64,000 bases of DNA from the NCBI RefSeq assembly GCF_900109915.1, contig NZ_FOBU01000001.1:1060764-1124763 (forward strand), written 5' to 3'. The notes below the pieces were generated by a model. The model was not told the origin of the DNA. It worked only from the letters and a program-made list of their open reading frames with translations, and did no database searches. The position numbers and the translations under genes were made by a program. The DNA comes from Luteibacter sp. UNCMF331Sha3.1 (GTDB taxonomy: Bacteria > Pseudomonadota > Gammaproteobacteria > Xanthomonadales > Rhodanobacteraceae). Positions 8,496 to 16,376 of the stretch are shown one piece after another (the stretch's first letter is position 1; the number at the start of each line of letters is the position of its first letter).

Positions 8496-8805
8496 GTGAG
8501 GATTGCCACGGTGAGGACTCCCGCAGTGAGGACCCCAGAGTCAGGGCTCCCGATTGGACCGCCGAATGTGACGGGCTTCGCATTCCGCACGCGCCCACGC
8601 GTTTTTGAGAAAACTTCCATATCGCCGCGCCCATCGCGTCCCTAGCCTCGTCGCCTCTCTCGAAACGCGGAGCGATGGGTGCGGAAGATCGGACCGTGTT
8701 GCTTTCGATGTCCGCGATGCCGCCGGTGGTGGCTGGCGCGCGCGGCGACGCTTTTCGGCGTCGCCGTCGGTGCGCTCGCGTCGTGCCAGCGCTTCGACGA
8801 GGGCC
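8496..8805. other. Gene-poor gap between convergent yedA and the ABC operon
   Basis: About 310 bases. At 8496-8560 there are three imperfect direct repeats of the form GTGAGGAYTSCC. A possible promoter-like stretch (TTTTTGAGAAAACTTCCATA, about 8601-8622; CCCTAGCCT near 8640) follows. A GTG-initiated short frame at 8679 begins with a lipoprotein-like segment (GALASC), but it runs antisense into the permease gene and is not supported enough to call. It may be a remnant of a lost gene. Confidence 0.4.
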
Positions 8806-10128
8806 TTACAGCTCGCGCAACGCCGTCGTCACCGGAAGACGCGCGGCGCGCAGTGCTGGAAACAGCCCTCCGATGAAGCCGATGGCCAGCGCCCACTTGA
8901 TGCCGGTCCAGAGCAGGTCCGCGCTGACGTGGAAGCGGAAGACCACCTGGCTGAAGTTCGCCCCGAGCGTGGATGCAGTGTAGCCGTTGAAGATCACCCA
9001 GACGATGCCTGCGCCGATCAGTCCACCCAGCAACGCGAGCAGCATCGTCTCCAGCATGATCGACACCACCACGGGCAAGCCGCGAAAGCCGATCGCGCGC
9101 AGCGTGGCGATTTCGCGCGCACGTGCCTGAATCGCGGCGAACATGGTGTTCAGCGCGCCGAACACGGCACCGATCGCCATGATGATGCCGACGGTGATGC
9201 CCACCGCGCGCAGCACCTTCGTGAGCCCTTCCGACTGCTTGCCGAAGTATTCGCGCGTGGTGCTGACATCGACCTTGAGGCGCGGATCTGCGGCGAGTGA
9301 CGCCTTGAACGTGTCGAAAGCCTTCGGCGAGTCGAGCAGCACCGTCACCGATTGCACGCTGCTGCCGCGCCGGTATGCGGAGGCCACGCTCTGCGTGTCG
9401 CCCCAGAGTTCGGATTCCAGCGCATCGCCGGAGTCGAAGATACCGACCACCGTCCATGTCTGTCCCGCGAGCCGGATGCTCTTGCCGACGTCGAGGCCTT
9501 CGAACTGCGCGCTCGCCCCCTTGCCGACGATCAGCTCGCGCAGTCCCGGCGTGAACTTGCGCCCCGCCACGATCTTCACCTGACCGCGCAGGTTCCACAC
9601 GTCTTCGCTCACGCCGCGAATCGGCACGTTCGAATCGCTGTTCGGATCGCCCTTGCGCGGCAGGTTGGCGACGACCACGAGTTCGCCCGACGCGATCGGC
9701 TTGCCCTGCGCGTCCTTCTTCACGCCTGGCGCCTGGATCACGACGTTGGCACTGTCGCGGTCGAGGATGGAGTTGAGTTCCGCCTGAGAACCGCCGCGCA
9801 GCACGATCGCCGTCTGGTCGTTGCCCGTGGAGCGCAGCGTCTCCGCGAAGCCTTCGCTCATGGCGAGCATGGCCACCAGCACGCCGACGACGCCCGCGAT
9901 GCCGACGACCACGACGGACGACGAACCCAGACGCTGGGTGACGGTGGCGAGGCCGACCCGGGTCACCTCCCACGTCTGTCTGCCGCGACGCGTGAACGCC
10001 ATCCACAGCGCGAGCAACACGGCCGCCGCGACGATGACGGGCCATGGCAGAACGATCCACAGCGCGAGGAACACCGCCACGATCAGCAGCGTGAGCAGGC
10101 CGGAGCCGAACTTCTTGAGGAATGTCAT
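8806..10128 (-). CDS. ABC transporter permease, FtsX/MacB fold (second permease)
   Basis: 440 residues. Two hydrophobic segments lie near the N-terminus (residues 10-45) and one at 72-92 (SSVVVVGIAGVVGVLVAMLAM). A large extracytoplasmic domain spans 95-310. Three C-terminal helices follow, with the FtsX signature around ARAREIATLRAIGF and ending FPALRAARLPVTTALREL. Shine-Dalgarno AAGGA lies upstream of the ATG. It is the last gene of the adaptor-ATPase-permease-permease operon. MacB-type systems do not pump through the membrane but drive periplasmic efflux or lipoprotein handling by mechanotransmission; the substrate is unknown. Confidence 0.88.
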   Translation of the reverse strand: MTFLKKFGSGLLTLLIVAVFLALWIVLPWPVIVAAAVLLALWMAFTRRGRQTWEVTRVGLATVTQRLGSSSVVVVGIAGVVGVLVAMLAMSEGFAETLRSTGNDQTAIVLRGGSQAELNSILDRDSANVVIQAPGVKKDAQGKPIASGELVVVANLPRKGDPNSDSNVPIRGVSEDVWNLRGQVKIVAGRKFTPGLRELIVGKGASAQFEGLDVGKSIRLAGQTWTVVGIFDSGDALESELWGDTQSVASAYRRGSSVQSVTVLLDSPKAFDTFKASLAADPRLKVDVSTTREYFGKQSEGLTKVLRAVGITVGIIMAIGAVFGALNTMFAAIQARAREIATLRAIGFRGLPVVVSIMLETMLLALLGGLIGAGIVWVIFNGYTASTLGANFSQVVFRFHVSADLLWTGIKWALAIGFIGGLFPALRAARLPVTTALREL

Positions 10129-10141
10129 CGGGGTGTCCTTC

Positions 10142-11308
10142 TCAGCGTCCGGCGAGCGCGTCGACGATGTTCAGTCGCATGGCACGAATGGCGGGTAGCA
10201 GACCGACGAGCGCGCCGATGACCAGCATCAGCACGATGCCCAGCACCCAGGTCTGCGAGCCCAGTGGCGGCAGGTTGAGCATGCCGCCACTGCCCTTCGC
10301 GACGATCGGCACGACGACGCCCGCCAGCGCCAGCCCGAGGATCCCCCCGAGCAGGAGCAGCAGCACGCCTTCGGCGAGCACCATGCAGAGCACGCTGCGG
10401 CTGGAGAAACCGATCGTCTTCAGCACCGCGAGCTCGTTCGTCCGTTCGCGCACCGCCTGCGCCATCGTGTTGCCGGTGAGCAGGATGAGCGTGAAGAACA
10501 CCGCGCCCATGATCGCGGAGACGATCAGGCCGATGTCGCCGAGCTGCTTCGCGAACGAGGCGTTGAACGCCTGCTCGGTCTGCGTCTTCGTCTCGTGATC
10601 CGAGTTGGCCGATAGCGCGTCGATGGCCTTCGCCACCGCGTCGGCCCTGTCGGGCGACGTGAGTTTCACGATGTACCAGCCCACCGTGGTGCCGATGCCC
10701 TGGAAGGCGTTCGCCTCCTGGAAATACTTGTGGTGGAAGAAGAACTGCTGGTCGGTGCCGTTGGCGGCACCGGGCGCGGCCTTGTAGATGCCGACGATGT
10801 CGAACGGCCACGTCTTGTCGCCGTTGCGCTGCGGGAAGATCGTCGACTGTAGCGGGATCTTGTCGCCCACCTTCCAGCCGAACCGCTTCGCCAGCGGCTC
10901 GCCCACGACCGCGCCGGTGCGCGTGGCGTCGAATACCTTGCGCTGTTCCACCGGCAATTCGATCTCACGATAGATGTCGAGAAAGTTGTCGCTCACCGCG
11001 AAACTGAGCACGAAGTTCTTCGGATCCTGGTAGATGCCACCGAACCAGTTCGCCGAACCGACCGTGGCGACGCCCGGCACGGCCGCGATACGTGCGCCCA
11101 GGCTCGACGGCAGCGACTGGATGATGGAGTAACGCGAGGTGGTCACCAGCCGGTCGACGCCGATCACGCTGTCGCCCGACGAGAACGCCGCGCGCGTCGC
11201 GTCGAGCATGCCGAACAGCAGGAACGCGGCGAGGATCGAGATCAGGGTGAAGAACGTGCGCGCCTTCCGCCGGAACAGCGCCGCCCATATGAGGTGCAGG
11301 TATTTCAT
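10142..11308 (-). CDS. ABC transporter permease, FtsX/MacB fold (first permease)
   Basis: 388 residues. The start [19 protein letters not shown] is fixed by GGAGG seven bases upstream, in preference to an ORF start 39 bases earlier. An N-terminal helix ([17 protein letters not shown]) is followed by a periplasmic domain to about residue 260 and three helices. The C-terminal motif is [15 protein letters not shown], with the end [19 protein letters not shown]. It pairs with the permease 13 bases downstream to form a heterodimeric membrane part, unlike homodimeric MacB, whose ATPase and permease are fused. Confidence 0.88.
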   Translation of the reverse strand: MKYLHLIWAALFRRKARTFFTLISILAAFLLFGMLDATRAAFSSGDSVIGVDRLVTTSRYSIIQSLPSSLGARIAAVPGVATVGSANWFGGIYQDPKNFVLSFAVSDNFLDIYREIELPVEQRKVFDATRTGAVVGEPLAKRFGWKVGDKIPLQSTIFPQRNGDKTWPFDIVGIYKAAPGAANGTDQQFFFHHKYFQEANAFQGIGTTVGWYIVKLTSPDRADAVAKAIDALSANSDHETKTQTEQAFNASFAKQLGDIGLIVSAIMGAVFFTLILLTGNTMAQAVRERTNELAVLKTIGFSSRSVLCMVLAEGVLLLLLGGILGLALAGVVVPIVAKGSGGMLNLPPLGSQTWVLGIVLMLVIGALVGLLPAIRAMRLNIVDALAGR

Positions 11309-11324
11309 GCCGGCCCCTCCGTGA

Positions 11325-12011
11325 TCACGCCGTGGCCTGCTCGACAAGGGTGCCCTTGTCGAGGTGCAGGGTGTGGTTGGCGTACTCGGCGGCCTTGGGA
11401 TCGTGCGTCACCATCACGATCGTCTTGCCGTGCTCGCGGTTGAGTTCGCGCAGCAGGCCGAGGATGTCTTCGGCCGACTGGCGATCGAGGTCGCCCGTGG
11501 GTTCGTCGCAGACCAGCAGCGTGGGATCGGAAACGATCGCGCGGGCGATGGCGACGCGCTGCTGCTGGCCGCCGGAAAGCTCCGACGGTTTGTGCGTGGC
11601 GCGATCCGCCAGGCCGACGAGCTGCAGCGCGATCGACGCGTTCTGCTTGCGCTGCGAGCCGGACAACTTCGTCAGCAGCAGCGGCAGCTCCACGTTGCGC
11701 TGCGCGGTGAGCATCGGCATCAGGTTGTAGAACTGGAACACGAAGCCGACATGCGCCGCACGCCATTTCGCCAGCGCACCCGCGCCCAGCTGGTCGATAC
11801 GGTCGCCACCCACCGTGATGCTGCCGCCCGTGGGCGTGTCCAGGCCGCCGATCAGGTTCAGCAGCGTGGTCTTGCCGGAACCGGACGGCCCCATCAGCGC
11901 GAGGAAATCGCCCTGCTCGATCTTCAGGTTCACGCCGTGCAGCACTTCCACTTTCTGCCGTCCGCGTTCGTAGATCTTGGAAAGATCCTGGATGTCGATC
12001 AGCGTGGTCAT
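11325..12011 (-). CDS. ABC transporter ATP-binding protein, MacB/LolD-like
   Basis: 228 residues, a full single ATPase. Walker A GPSGSGKT is at 41-48, the signature LSGGQQQR at 145-152, Walker B LLVCDE at 165-170 followed by the D-loop PTGDLD, and the switch His in MVTHD. The MTTLIDIQ start has GGAG eight bases upstream. It energises the two FtsX-like permeases encoded downstream; the HlyD-type adaptor lies 19 bases upstream, so all four genes form one operon. Confidence 0.93.
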   Translation of the reverse strand: MTTLIDIQDLSKIYERGRQKVEVLHGVNLKIEQGDFLALMGPSGSGKTTLLNLIGGLDTPTGGSITVGGDRIDQLGAGALAKWRAAHVGFVFQFYNLMPMLTAQRNVELPLLLTKLSGSQRKQNASIALQLVGLADRATHKPSELSGGQQQRVAIARAIVSDPTLLVCDEPTGDLDRQSAEDILGLLRELNREHGKTIVMVTHDPKAAEYANHTLHLDKGTLVEQATA

Positions 12012-12030
12012 CGGTGCGTCTCCGCGAGGG

Positions 12031-13281
12031 TCAGGGCGTGGTCGGCTTGACGACGGCGACGGCGGCACCGTCGGCGAGGTCGGCTGGGGGTGAAACGATC
12101 ACGGTGTCGCCGACGGCGACGCCGCTCGTGACGAGTCGCAGGTCGCCGCTCGGTTGCGCGGCGGCCGTGACGACGCGTCGCGCGGCCTTGCCGTCCGCGA
12201 CGGCGTAGACGACGGACTGGCTGTCGCGCTGGACGACGGCCGTGGCGGGCACGAGCACGCCCTTCGCGGCACTCGCCTGCGCCGGCGCACGACGTTCGAG
12301 GAACGACACGCGCACGCCCATGTCCGGCACGATGCGCCCGTCCTTGTTCTCCAGTGCCACGCGCACCTTCACGGTGGCCTTGCCGCGATCGGCGGCGGGC
12401 ACGATGGCGATGACGTGCGCGGGGATGCGCCAGTCGGGATACGCGTCGAGCACCGCCTCCGCGGGCATGTCGGGCTGCACGCGGCCGATATAGGCCTCGT
12501 TGACGTCGACGTCGATCTCCAGCGAATCCATGTCCACGATCGTGCCAACGCCGGTACGCGTGAAGCCGCCACCGGCCGAGAGCGGCGAGACGATCTCGCC
12601 CACCTGCGCGGCCTTGTCCGTGATCACGCCATCGAACGGCGCGCGCACCACGGTGTAGTCGAGATTGACCTGGCCGACACCCACCTGCGCGTCCGCGGCC
12701 TCGGCCTGGCGGCGCACGGCGTTGAGCTGGGCACGGTACGTGTTGGCCTGCGTGCGCGTCTGCTCCGCGAGCTGCCGGGAGACGAGCCCGCGACCGACCA
12801 GCGATTCCTGGCGGGTCGCGTCGCGCATCGACTGATCGAGCTGGGCCTGGGCCTGCACCACGCTGGCGTGCGCGGCCGCGGCGTTCGCGCGCGCGGAGGC
12901 GAGGCTGGCGCGCAATGCGTTGTCCTCGAGACGTGCCAGCACCTGGCCCTTGCTGACGCGATCGCCTTCTTCGATCAGCACCTCGACGAGCGCGCCCGTG
13001 ATCTGGGCGGAAACCGTCGCCTGGCGGCGGGCCGTGACGTAGCCGGTCGCCTGGAGGACCGCGCCCGCATCGCCAGAAGACGTTGCCGCCACGGCGGTCG
13101 CCGTCTGCACCTCGACAGGGCGCCGTGCGAAGAACATCCAGGCACCGCCAGCGAGGGCGACTAGGACAAGCAAGGCGAGCCCTGCGATCAGCAGCGTCCG
13201 CGTCGGCCTCCCCTCGCCCGGCGCTTCCTTCTGCGACTTGTCGATCTTCAGCTGCCGCAGCAGATCGGCGTTCGAATTCAT
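12031..13281 (-). CDS. HlyD/MacA-like periplasmic adaptor subunit
   Basis: 416 residues. A cytoplasmic N-terminus of 28 residues is followed by one membrane helix (TLLIAGLALLVLVALAGGAW). The rest has membrane-fusion-protein architecture: barrel-sandwich halves around 75-115 and 215-260, an alpha-hairpin between them (about 120-205, Ala/Gln/Arg-rich heptads), and a beta-barrel region ending VAVVKPTTP. It bridges the FtsX-type permeases to an outer-membrane channel, which is not encoded here (a TolC elsewhere is assumed). First gene of the operon, starting with GAGGG four bases before ATG, and divergent from the FAH-family gene. Confidence 0.9.
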   Translation of the reverse strand: MNSNADLLRQLKIDKSQKEAPGEGRPTRTLLIAGLALLVLVALAGGAWMFFARRPVEVQTATAVAATSSGDAGAVLQATGYVTARRQATVSAQITGALVEVLIEEGDRVSKGQVLARLEDNALRASLASARANAAAAHASVVQAQAQLDQSMRDATRQESLVGRGLVSRQLAEQTRTQANTYRAQLNAVRRQAEAADAQVGVGQVNLDYTVVRAPFDGVITDKAAQVGEIVSPLSAGGGFTRTGVGTIVDMDSLEIDVDVNEAYIGRVQPDMPAEAVLDAYPDWRIPAHVIAIVPAADRGKATVKVRVALENKDGRIVPDMGVRVSFLERRAPAQASAAKGVLVPATAVVQRDSQSVVYAVADGKAARRVVTAAAQPSGDLRLVTSGVAVGDTVIVSPPADLADGAAVAVVKPTTP

Positions 13282-13362
13282 CGTCCCTCAGCCCCTTTCC
13301 CCGGATGGCACCACGATCATGCGACGCGCAAGGAACGTGCACCACTTTCCGGCATCAGTCAT

Positions 13363-13391
13363 CTGTCGTGACAGGTGTCACCTGCTACCCT
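13363..13391 (+). promoter_or_regulatory. Overlapping inverted repeats abutting a -10-like box, ABC operon/FAH divergon
   Basis: Two overlapping inverted repeats, CTGTC-GT-GACAG (13363-13374) and CAGGTG-T-CACCTG (13372-13384), end just before a TACCCT box (13386-13391). That box lies seven bases before the FAH-family ATG. The position between divergent genes suits a repressor operator; the regulator is not identified. Confidence 0.35.
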
Positions 13392-13398
13392 TGGCGCC

Positions 13399-14085
13399 AT
13401 GCCTACCGTCATCCCCTCGCCGGCCCAGCCGAGCATCCCCGTCGTCGGCCGCACCGAGCGGTTCCCTGTCCGTCGCGTGTTCTGCATCGGCCGCAACTAC
13501 GCCGATCATGCGAAGGAAATGGGCGCCACGGTCGACACCTCGAACCCCATGTTCTTCACCAAGCCGGCCGACGCGATCGTCACCGACGGGGCCGACGTGC
13601 CCTACCCGTCCGTCACCAACGACCTGCACCACGAGGTGGAAATGGTGGTGGCCCTCGGCGGCGGCGGCAGCGACCTCACGCCGGAGCAGGCCTCGCGCAT
13701 CGTCTGGGGCTACGGCGTCGGGCTGGACCTCACCCGCCGCGACCTGCAGGCCGAGGCGAAGAAGAAAGGCTCACCCTGGGACGTCGCCAAGGCCTTCGAC
13801 CATTCGGCGCCGGTCTCGGCCCTCGTCCCGGCCACCGATTTCGTGCCGGACGCCGCCACGCGCATCGAGCTCCGGATCAACGACGAGATCCGGCAATCCG
13901 CCACGCTGTCCGACATGCTGCTCGACGTGCCGGCCATCCTCAGCGCGCTCTCGAAGCTGTTCGAACTGAAGGCGGGTGATATCGTCTACACCGGCACGCC
14001 GGCCGGCGTCGCCGCGTTGCATCGCGGCGATCGCTTCGTCGCCACGCTGGGGGATACCGTCACGCTCGAGGGACGGGTGAGCTGA
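13399..14085 (+). CDS. Fumarylacetoacetate hydrolase (FAH) family protein
   Basis: 228 residues, the size of small FAH-fold hydrolases and isomerases. The motifs CIGRNYADHAKEMG (about 31-44), FFTKPADAIV (50-60), metal ligands in HHEVEMVVALG (about 76-86), the DLTRRDLQ stretch and the C-terminal GDIVYTGTPAGVAAL are all typical. Such enzymes cleave C-C bonds in acylpyruvates or 3-fumarylpyruvate, or decarboxylate oxaloacetate; the substrate cannot be assigned. The start MPTVIPSP lies seven bases after a TACCCT box with no Shine-Dalgarno, so leaderless translation is possible. Confidence 0.9.
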   Translation: MPTVIPSPAQPSIPVVGRTERFPVRRVFCIGRNYADHAKEMGATVDTSNPMFFTKPADAIVTDGADVPYPSVTNDLHHEVEMVVALGGGGSDLTPEQASRIVWGYGVGLDLTRRDLQAEAKKKGSPWDVAKAFDHSAPVSALVPATDFVPDAATRIELRINDEIRQSATLSDMLLDVPAILSALSKLFELKAGDIVYTGTPAGVAALHRGDRFVATLGDTVTLEGRVS

Positions 14086-14156
14086 CTTCGCGATCTGCTT
14101 ACATACGGATCGTTAGGTTTGACGATCGACGTCATTGCCACGAGGAGTAAGAGCCA

Positions 14157-14561
14157 ATGAGTTTCGTTGCGGAATTCAAGAAGTTCGCATTGCGCGGTAA
14201 CGTAATCGACCTGGCGGTTGGTGTGGTGATCGGTGCCGCCTTCGGCAAGATCGTCACGTCGCTCGTCGACAACATCATCATGCCGCCCATCGGCTGGGTG
14301 ATCGGCGGCATCGATTTCTCCGACTGGAAGTGGGTGCTGAGACCCGCCAGCGAGGGCGTGAAGGAAGTGGCCATCCAGTACGGCATCTTCATCAACGTGC
14401 TCATCCAGTTCACCATCATCGCGCTCGCGATCTTCATGGTGGTCAAGGCGATCAACCGTCTGACGCGCCGTGCGGAAGAGGCGCCGGCTGCGCCGCCCGC
14501 CGACGTGGCGCTGCTCGCCGAGATCCGCGATCTGCTGAAGCAGCAGAACCGCCAGATCTGA
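14157..14561 (+). CDS. mscL: Large-conductance mechanosensitive channel
   Basis: 134 residues (usual 130-140). The N-terminal amphipathic segment [20 protein letters not shown] leads into TM1, which contains [21 protein letters not shown] periplasmic loop, TM2 ([20 protein letters not shown]) and a C-terminal helical bundle ending [12 protein letters not shown] complete the fold. It opens under high membrane tension to release solutes in hypo-osmotic shock. GAGGAG lies ten bases upstream of the ATG. Monocistronic, followed by a REP pair. Confidence 0.97.
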   Translation: MSFVAEFKKFALRGNVIDLAVGVVIGAAFGKIVTSLVDNIIMPPIGWVIGGIDFSDWKWVLRPASEGVKEVAIQYGIFINVLIQFTIIALAIFMVVKAINRLTRRAEEAPAAPPADVALLAEIRDLLKQQNRQI

Positions 14562-14566
14562 TGGTC

Positions 14567-14635
14567 GGTGGGAGCCCGCCTGCTGGCGACGGGTGCTTGC
14601 CGCGAGCATCCATCGCCAGCAGGTTGGCTTCCACC
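14567..14635. repeat. Inverted REP pair, GGGAGCCAGC family (diverged)
   Basis: The arm GGTGGGAGCCCGCCTGCTGG (14567 on) is mirrored by CCAGCAGGTTGGCTTCCACC ending at 14635, joined through the linker GGTGCTTGCCGCGAGCATC. Some mismatches show that it is an older copy. It lies between mscL and the M28 peptidase. Confidence 0.8.
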
Positions 14636-14720
14636 GGACGCCCGGCTCCATGACTTCCGGCCTACCTGCCCCGCTGCCCCCGGCGCAATAATCGACGTTT
14701 CCGTCCCCGGGGGTCATTCG

Positions 14721-16163
14721 ATGCGTCATACGTTCCGCCTGCACGCGCTGGCCGCGTGCCTTGCGTTCGCCTTCTCCGCCCACGCCGCCGACAAGGCGAC
14801 GACCATTCCCGAGAAGGCCGTTGCCGCCGCGACCGCGCTGCGCGATCGCGCCATGACCGACAACACGGGTTACGACTTCGTCGCCGGCCTCACCACCGAA
14901 GTGGGTGCGCGCGTGGCGGGCAGCGAAGCCGATGCGCGCGCCGTCGCCTGGACGGTCGCGAAGTTCAAGGCGATGGGCTTCGACAAGGTCTACACCGAGA
15001 AGGTCAGCTACCCGCTGTGGCAGCGCCGCAGCGAGCATGCCGCCATCGTCTCGCCGTTCCCGCAGCCTCTGCTGCTGACCGCACTCGGTTATTCGGCCGG
15101 CACGCCCGCCGGCGGCCTCACCGCCGAAGTGATCGGTTTCGACGACCTCGAAGCATTCAAGAAGGCCGATCCGGCCTCCGTGAAGGGCAAGATCGTGTAC
15201 GTCAGCACGCACATGCAGCAGCAGAAGGACGGCCACGATTACGGCAAGGGCTCCGCCACACGCGTCGGCGGCCCCGTGCTCGCCGCGAAGATGGGTGCTG
15301 CCGCGTTCCTGCTGCGCTCCGCCGGCACCGATCCGCATAGCCGCACGCCGCACACGGGCGTCACGGGTTTCTCGGATCCGAAGGACGCCATCCCCGCCGC
15401 TGCCCTGTCGCTGCCCGATGCCGACCAGCTCGAGCGCGTGCTGAAGGAAGGCAAGCCCGTGACGCTGAAACTCGACCTCGATGTCGGGTTCAACGGCACT
15501 TACGAAGGTGCCAACGTGATCGCGGAAGTCACGGGCCGCAAGCACCCCGAGCAGATCGTCGCCATCGGCGGCCACCTCGATTCGTGGGACCTGGGCACCG
15601 GCGCCATCGACGACGGCGCGGGCGTGGCCATCGCCGCCGCGGCCGCGAAGCTGATCAAGGACATGCCGCAGCGTCCGGACCGCACCATCCGCGTCATCGC
15701 GTTCGCGAACGAGGAGATGGGCCTGTGGGGCGGTCGTGCGTATGCGGAAGCGCATGCGAAGGACGTCTCGGCGTTCCAGCTCGGCACGGAGTCCGATTTC
15801 GGTGCGGGTCGCATCTGGCGCATGACGGCCAGCGTGAAGCCCGAAGCGCGTGGCGCCATCGAGCAGATCGCGAAGGTGATCGAGCCGATCGGCGTCGCGT
15901 ACGAGCCGAACAAGCCGGGCGGCGGCGGCTCCGACCTCTCGCAGATGCATGCGAAGGGCATGGCCGCGCTGTCGCTCACGCAGGACGGCACCGACTACTT
16001 CGACTACCACCACAACGCCAACGACACGCTCGACAAGATCGACCCGAAGGCGCTCGCACAGGACGTCGCCGTGTACGCCGCGTTCGCCTACATGGCGGCG
16101 CAGGCCGATGGCAACTTCGGTTCGGCGCCGGGTGCGTTCGCGAAGGATGGCGCGCACGACTGA
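14721..16163 (+). CDS. Secreted M28-family metallopeptidase
   Basis: 480 residues. Signal peptide 1-23 (LHALAACLAFAFSAHA, cleavage before ADK). A protease-associated insert spans about 125-240. The di-zinc catalytic core follows: GGHLDSWD (His285, with Asp287), the bridging Asp in AIDDG (Asp297), the catalytic pair NEEMG (Glu331/332), Asp in TESDFG, and the final His in DYFDYHHNAND (430-431). The family comprises periplasmic or secreted aminopeptidases and carboxypeptidases; the exact specificity is unknown. A longer in-frame extension upstream only translates REP DNA and is rejected. Confidence 0.9.
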   Translation: MRHTFRLHALAACLAFAFSAHAADKATTIPEKAVAAATALRDRAMTDNTGYDFVAGLTTEVGARVAGSEADARAVAWTVAKFKAMGFDKVYTEKVSYPLWQRRSEHAAIVSPFPQPLLLTALGYSAGTPAGGLTAEVIGFDDLEAFKKADPASVKGKIVYVSTHMQQQKDGHDYGKGSATRVGGPVLAAKMGAAAFLLRSAGTDPHSRTPHTGVTGFSDPKDAIPAAALSLPDADQLERVLKEGKPVTLKLDLDVGFNGTYEGANVIAEVTGRKHPEQIVAIGGHLDSWDLGTGAIDDGAGVAIAAAAAKLIKDMPQRPDRTIRVIAFANEEMGLWGGRAYAEAHAKDVSAFQLGTESDFGAGRIWRMTASVKPEARGAIEQIAKVIEPIGVAYEPNKPGGGGSDLSQMHAKGMAALSLTQDGTDYFDYHHNANDTLDKIDPKALAQDVAVYAAFAYMAAQADGNFGSAPGAFAKDGAHD

Positions 16164-16189
16164 TCGTTATCGCCATGTAGGGGCCTGAT

Positions 16190-16353
16190 GGTGGGAGCCA
16201 GCCCGCTGGCGAAGGGTGCTTGCCGCGAGCACCCTTCGCCAGCGGGCTGGCTCCCACCAGAGCATTGCCGCGAGCACCCTTCGCCAGCGGCTGGCTCCCA
16301 CCGGAGCATTGCCGCGAGCACCCTTGGCCAGCGGGCTGGCTCCCACCAGAGCA
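16190..16353. repeat. REP array: one inverted pair plus three tandem 44-45-bp units
   Basis: A forward arm (GGTGGGAGCCAGCCCGCTGG from 16190) faces three head-to-tail copies of a reverse unit. The unit starts TTGCCGCGAGCACCCTTCGC and ends GGCTCCCACCAGAGCA: copies at 16220-16264, 16265-16308 (one base shorter) and 16309-16353. The copies differ at three or four positions. It lies between the convergent M28 and RND genes. It is not a CRISPR, because the units abut without spacers. Confidence 0.9.
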
Positions 16354-16376
16354 TTGCCGCCGGCAGGCTGCCCCTG

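Noticed and set aside
16220..16353. Short tandem repeats as a possible CRISPR array
   Set aside because: The units abut directly with no unique spacers, they match the dispersed REP family, and no cas genes are present.
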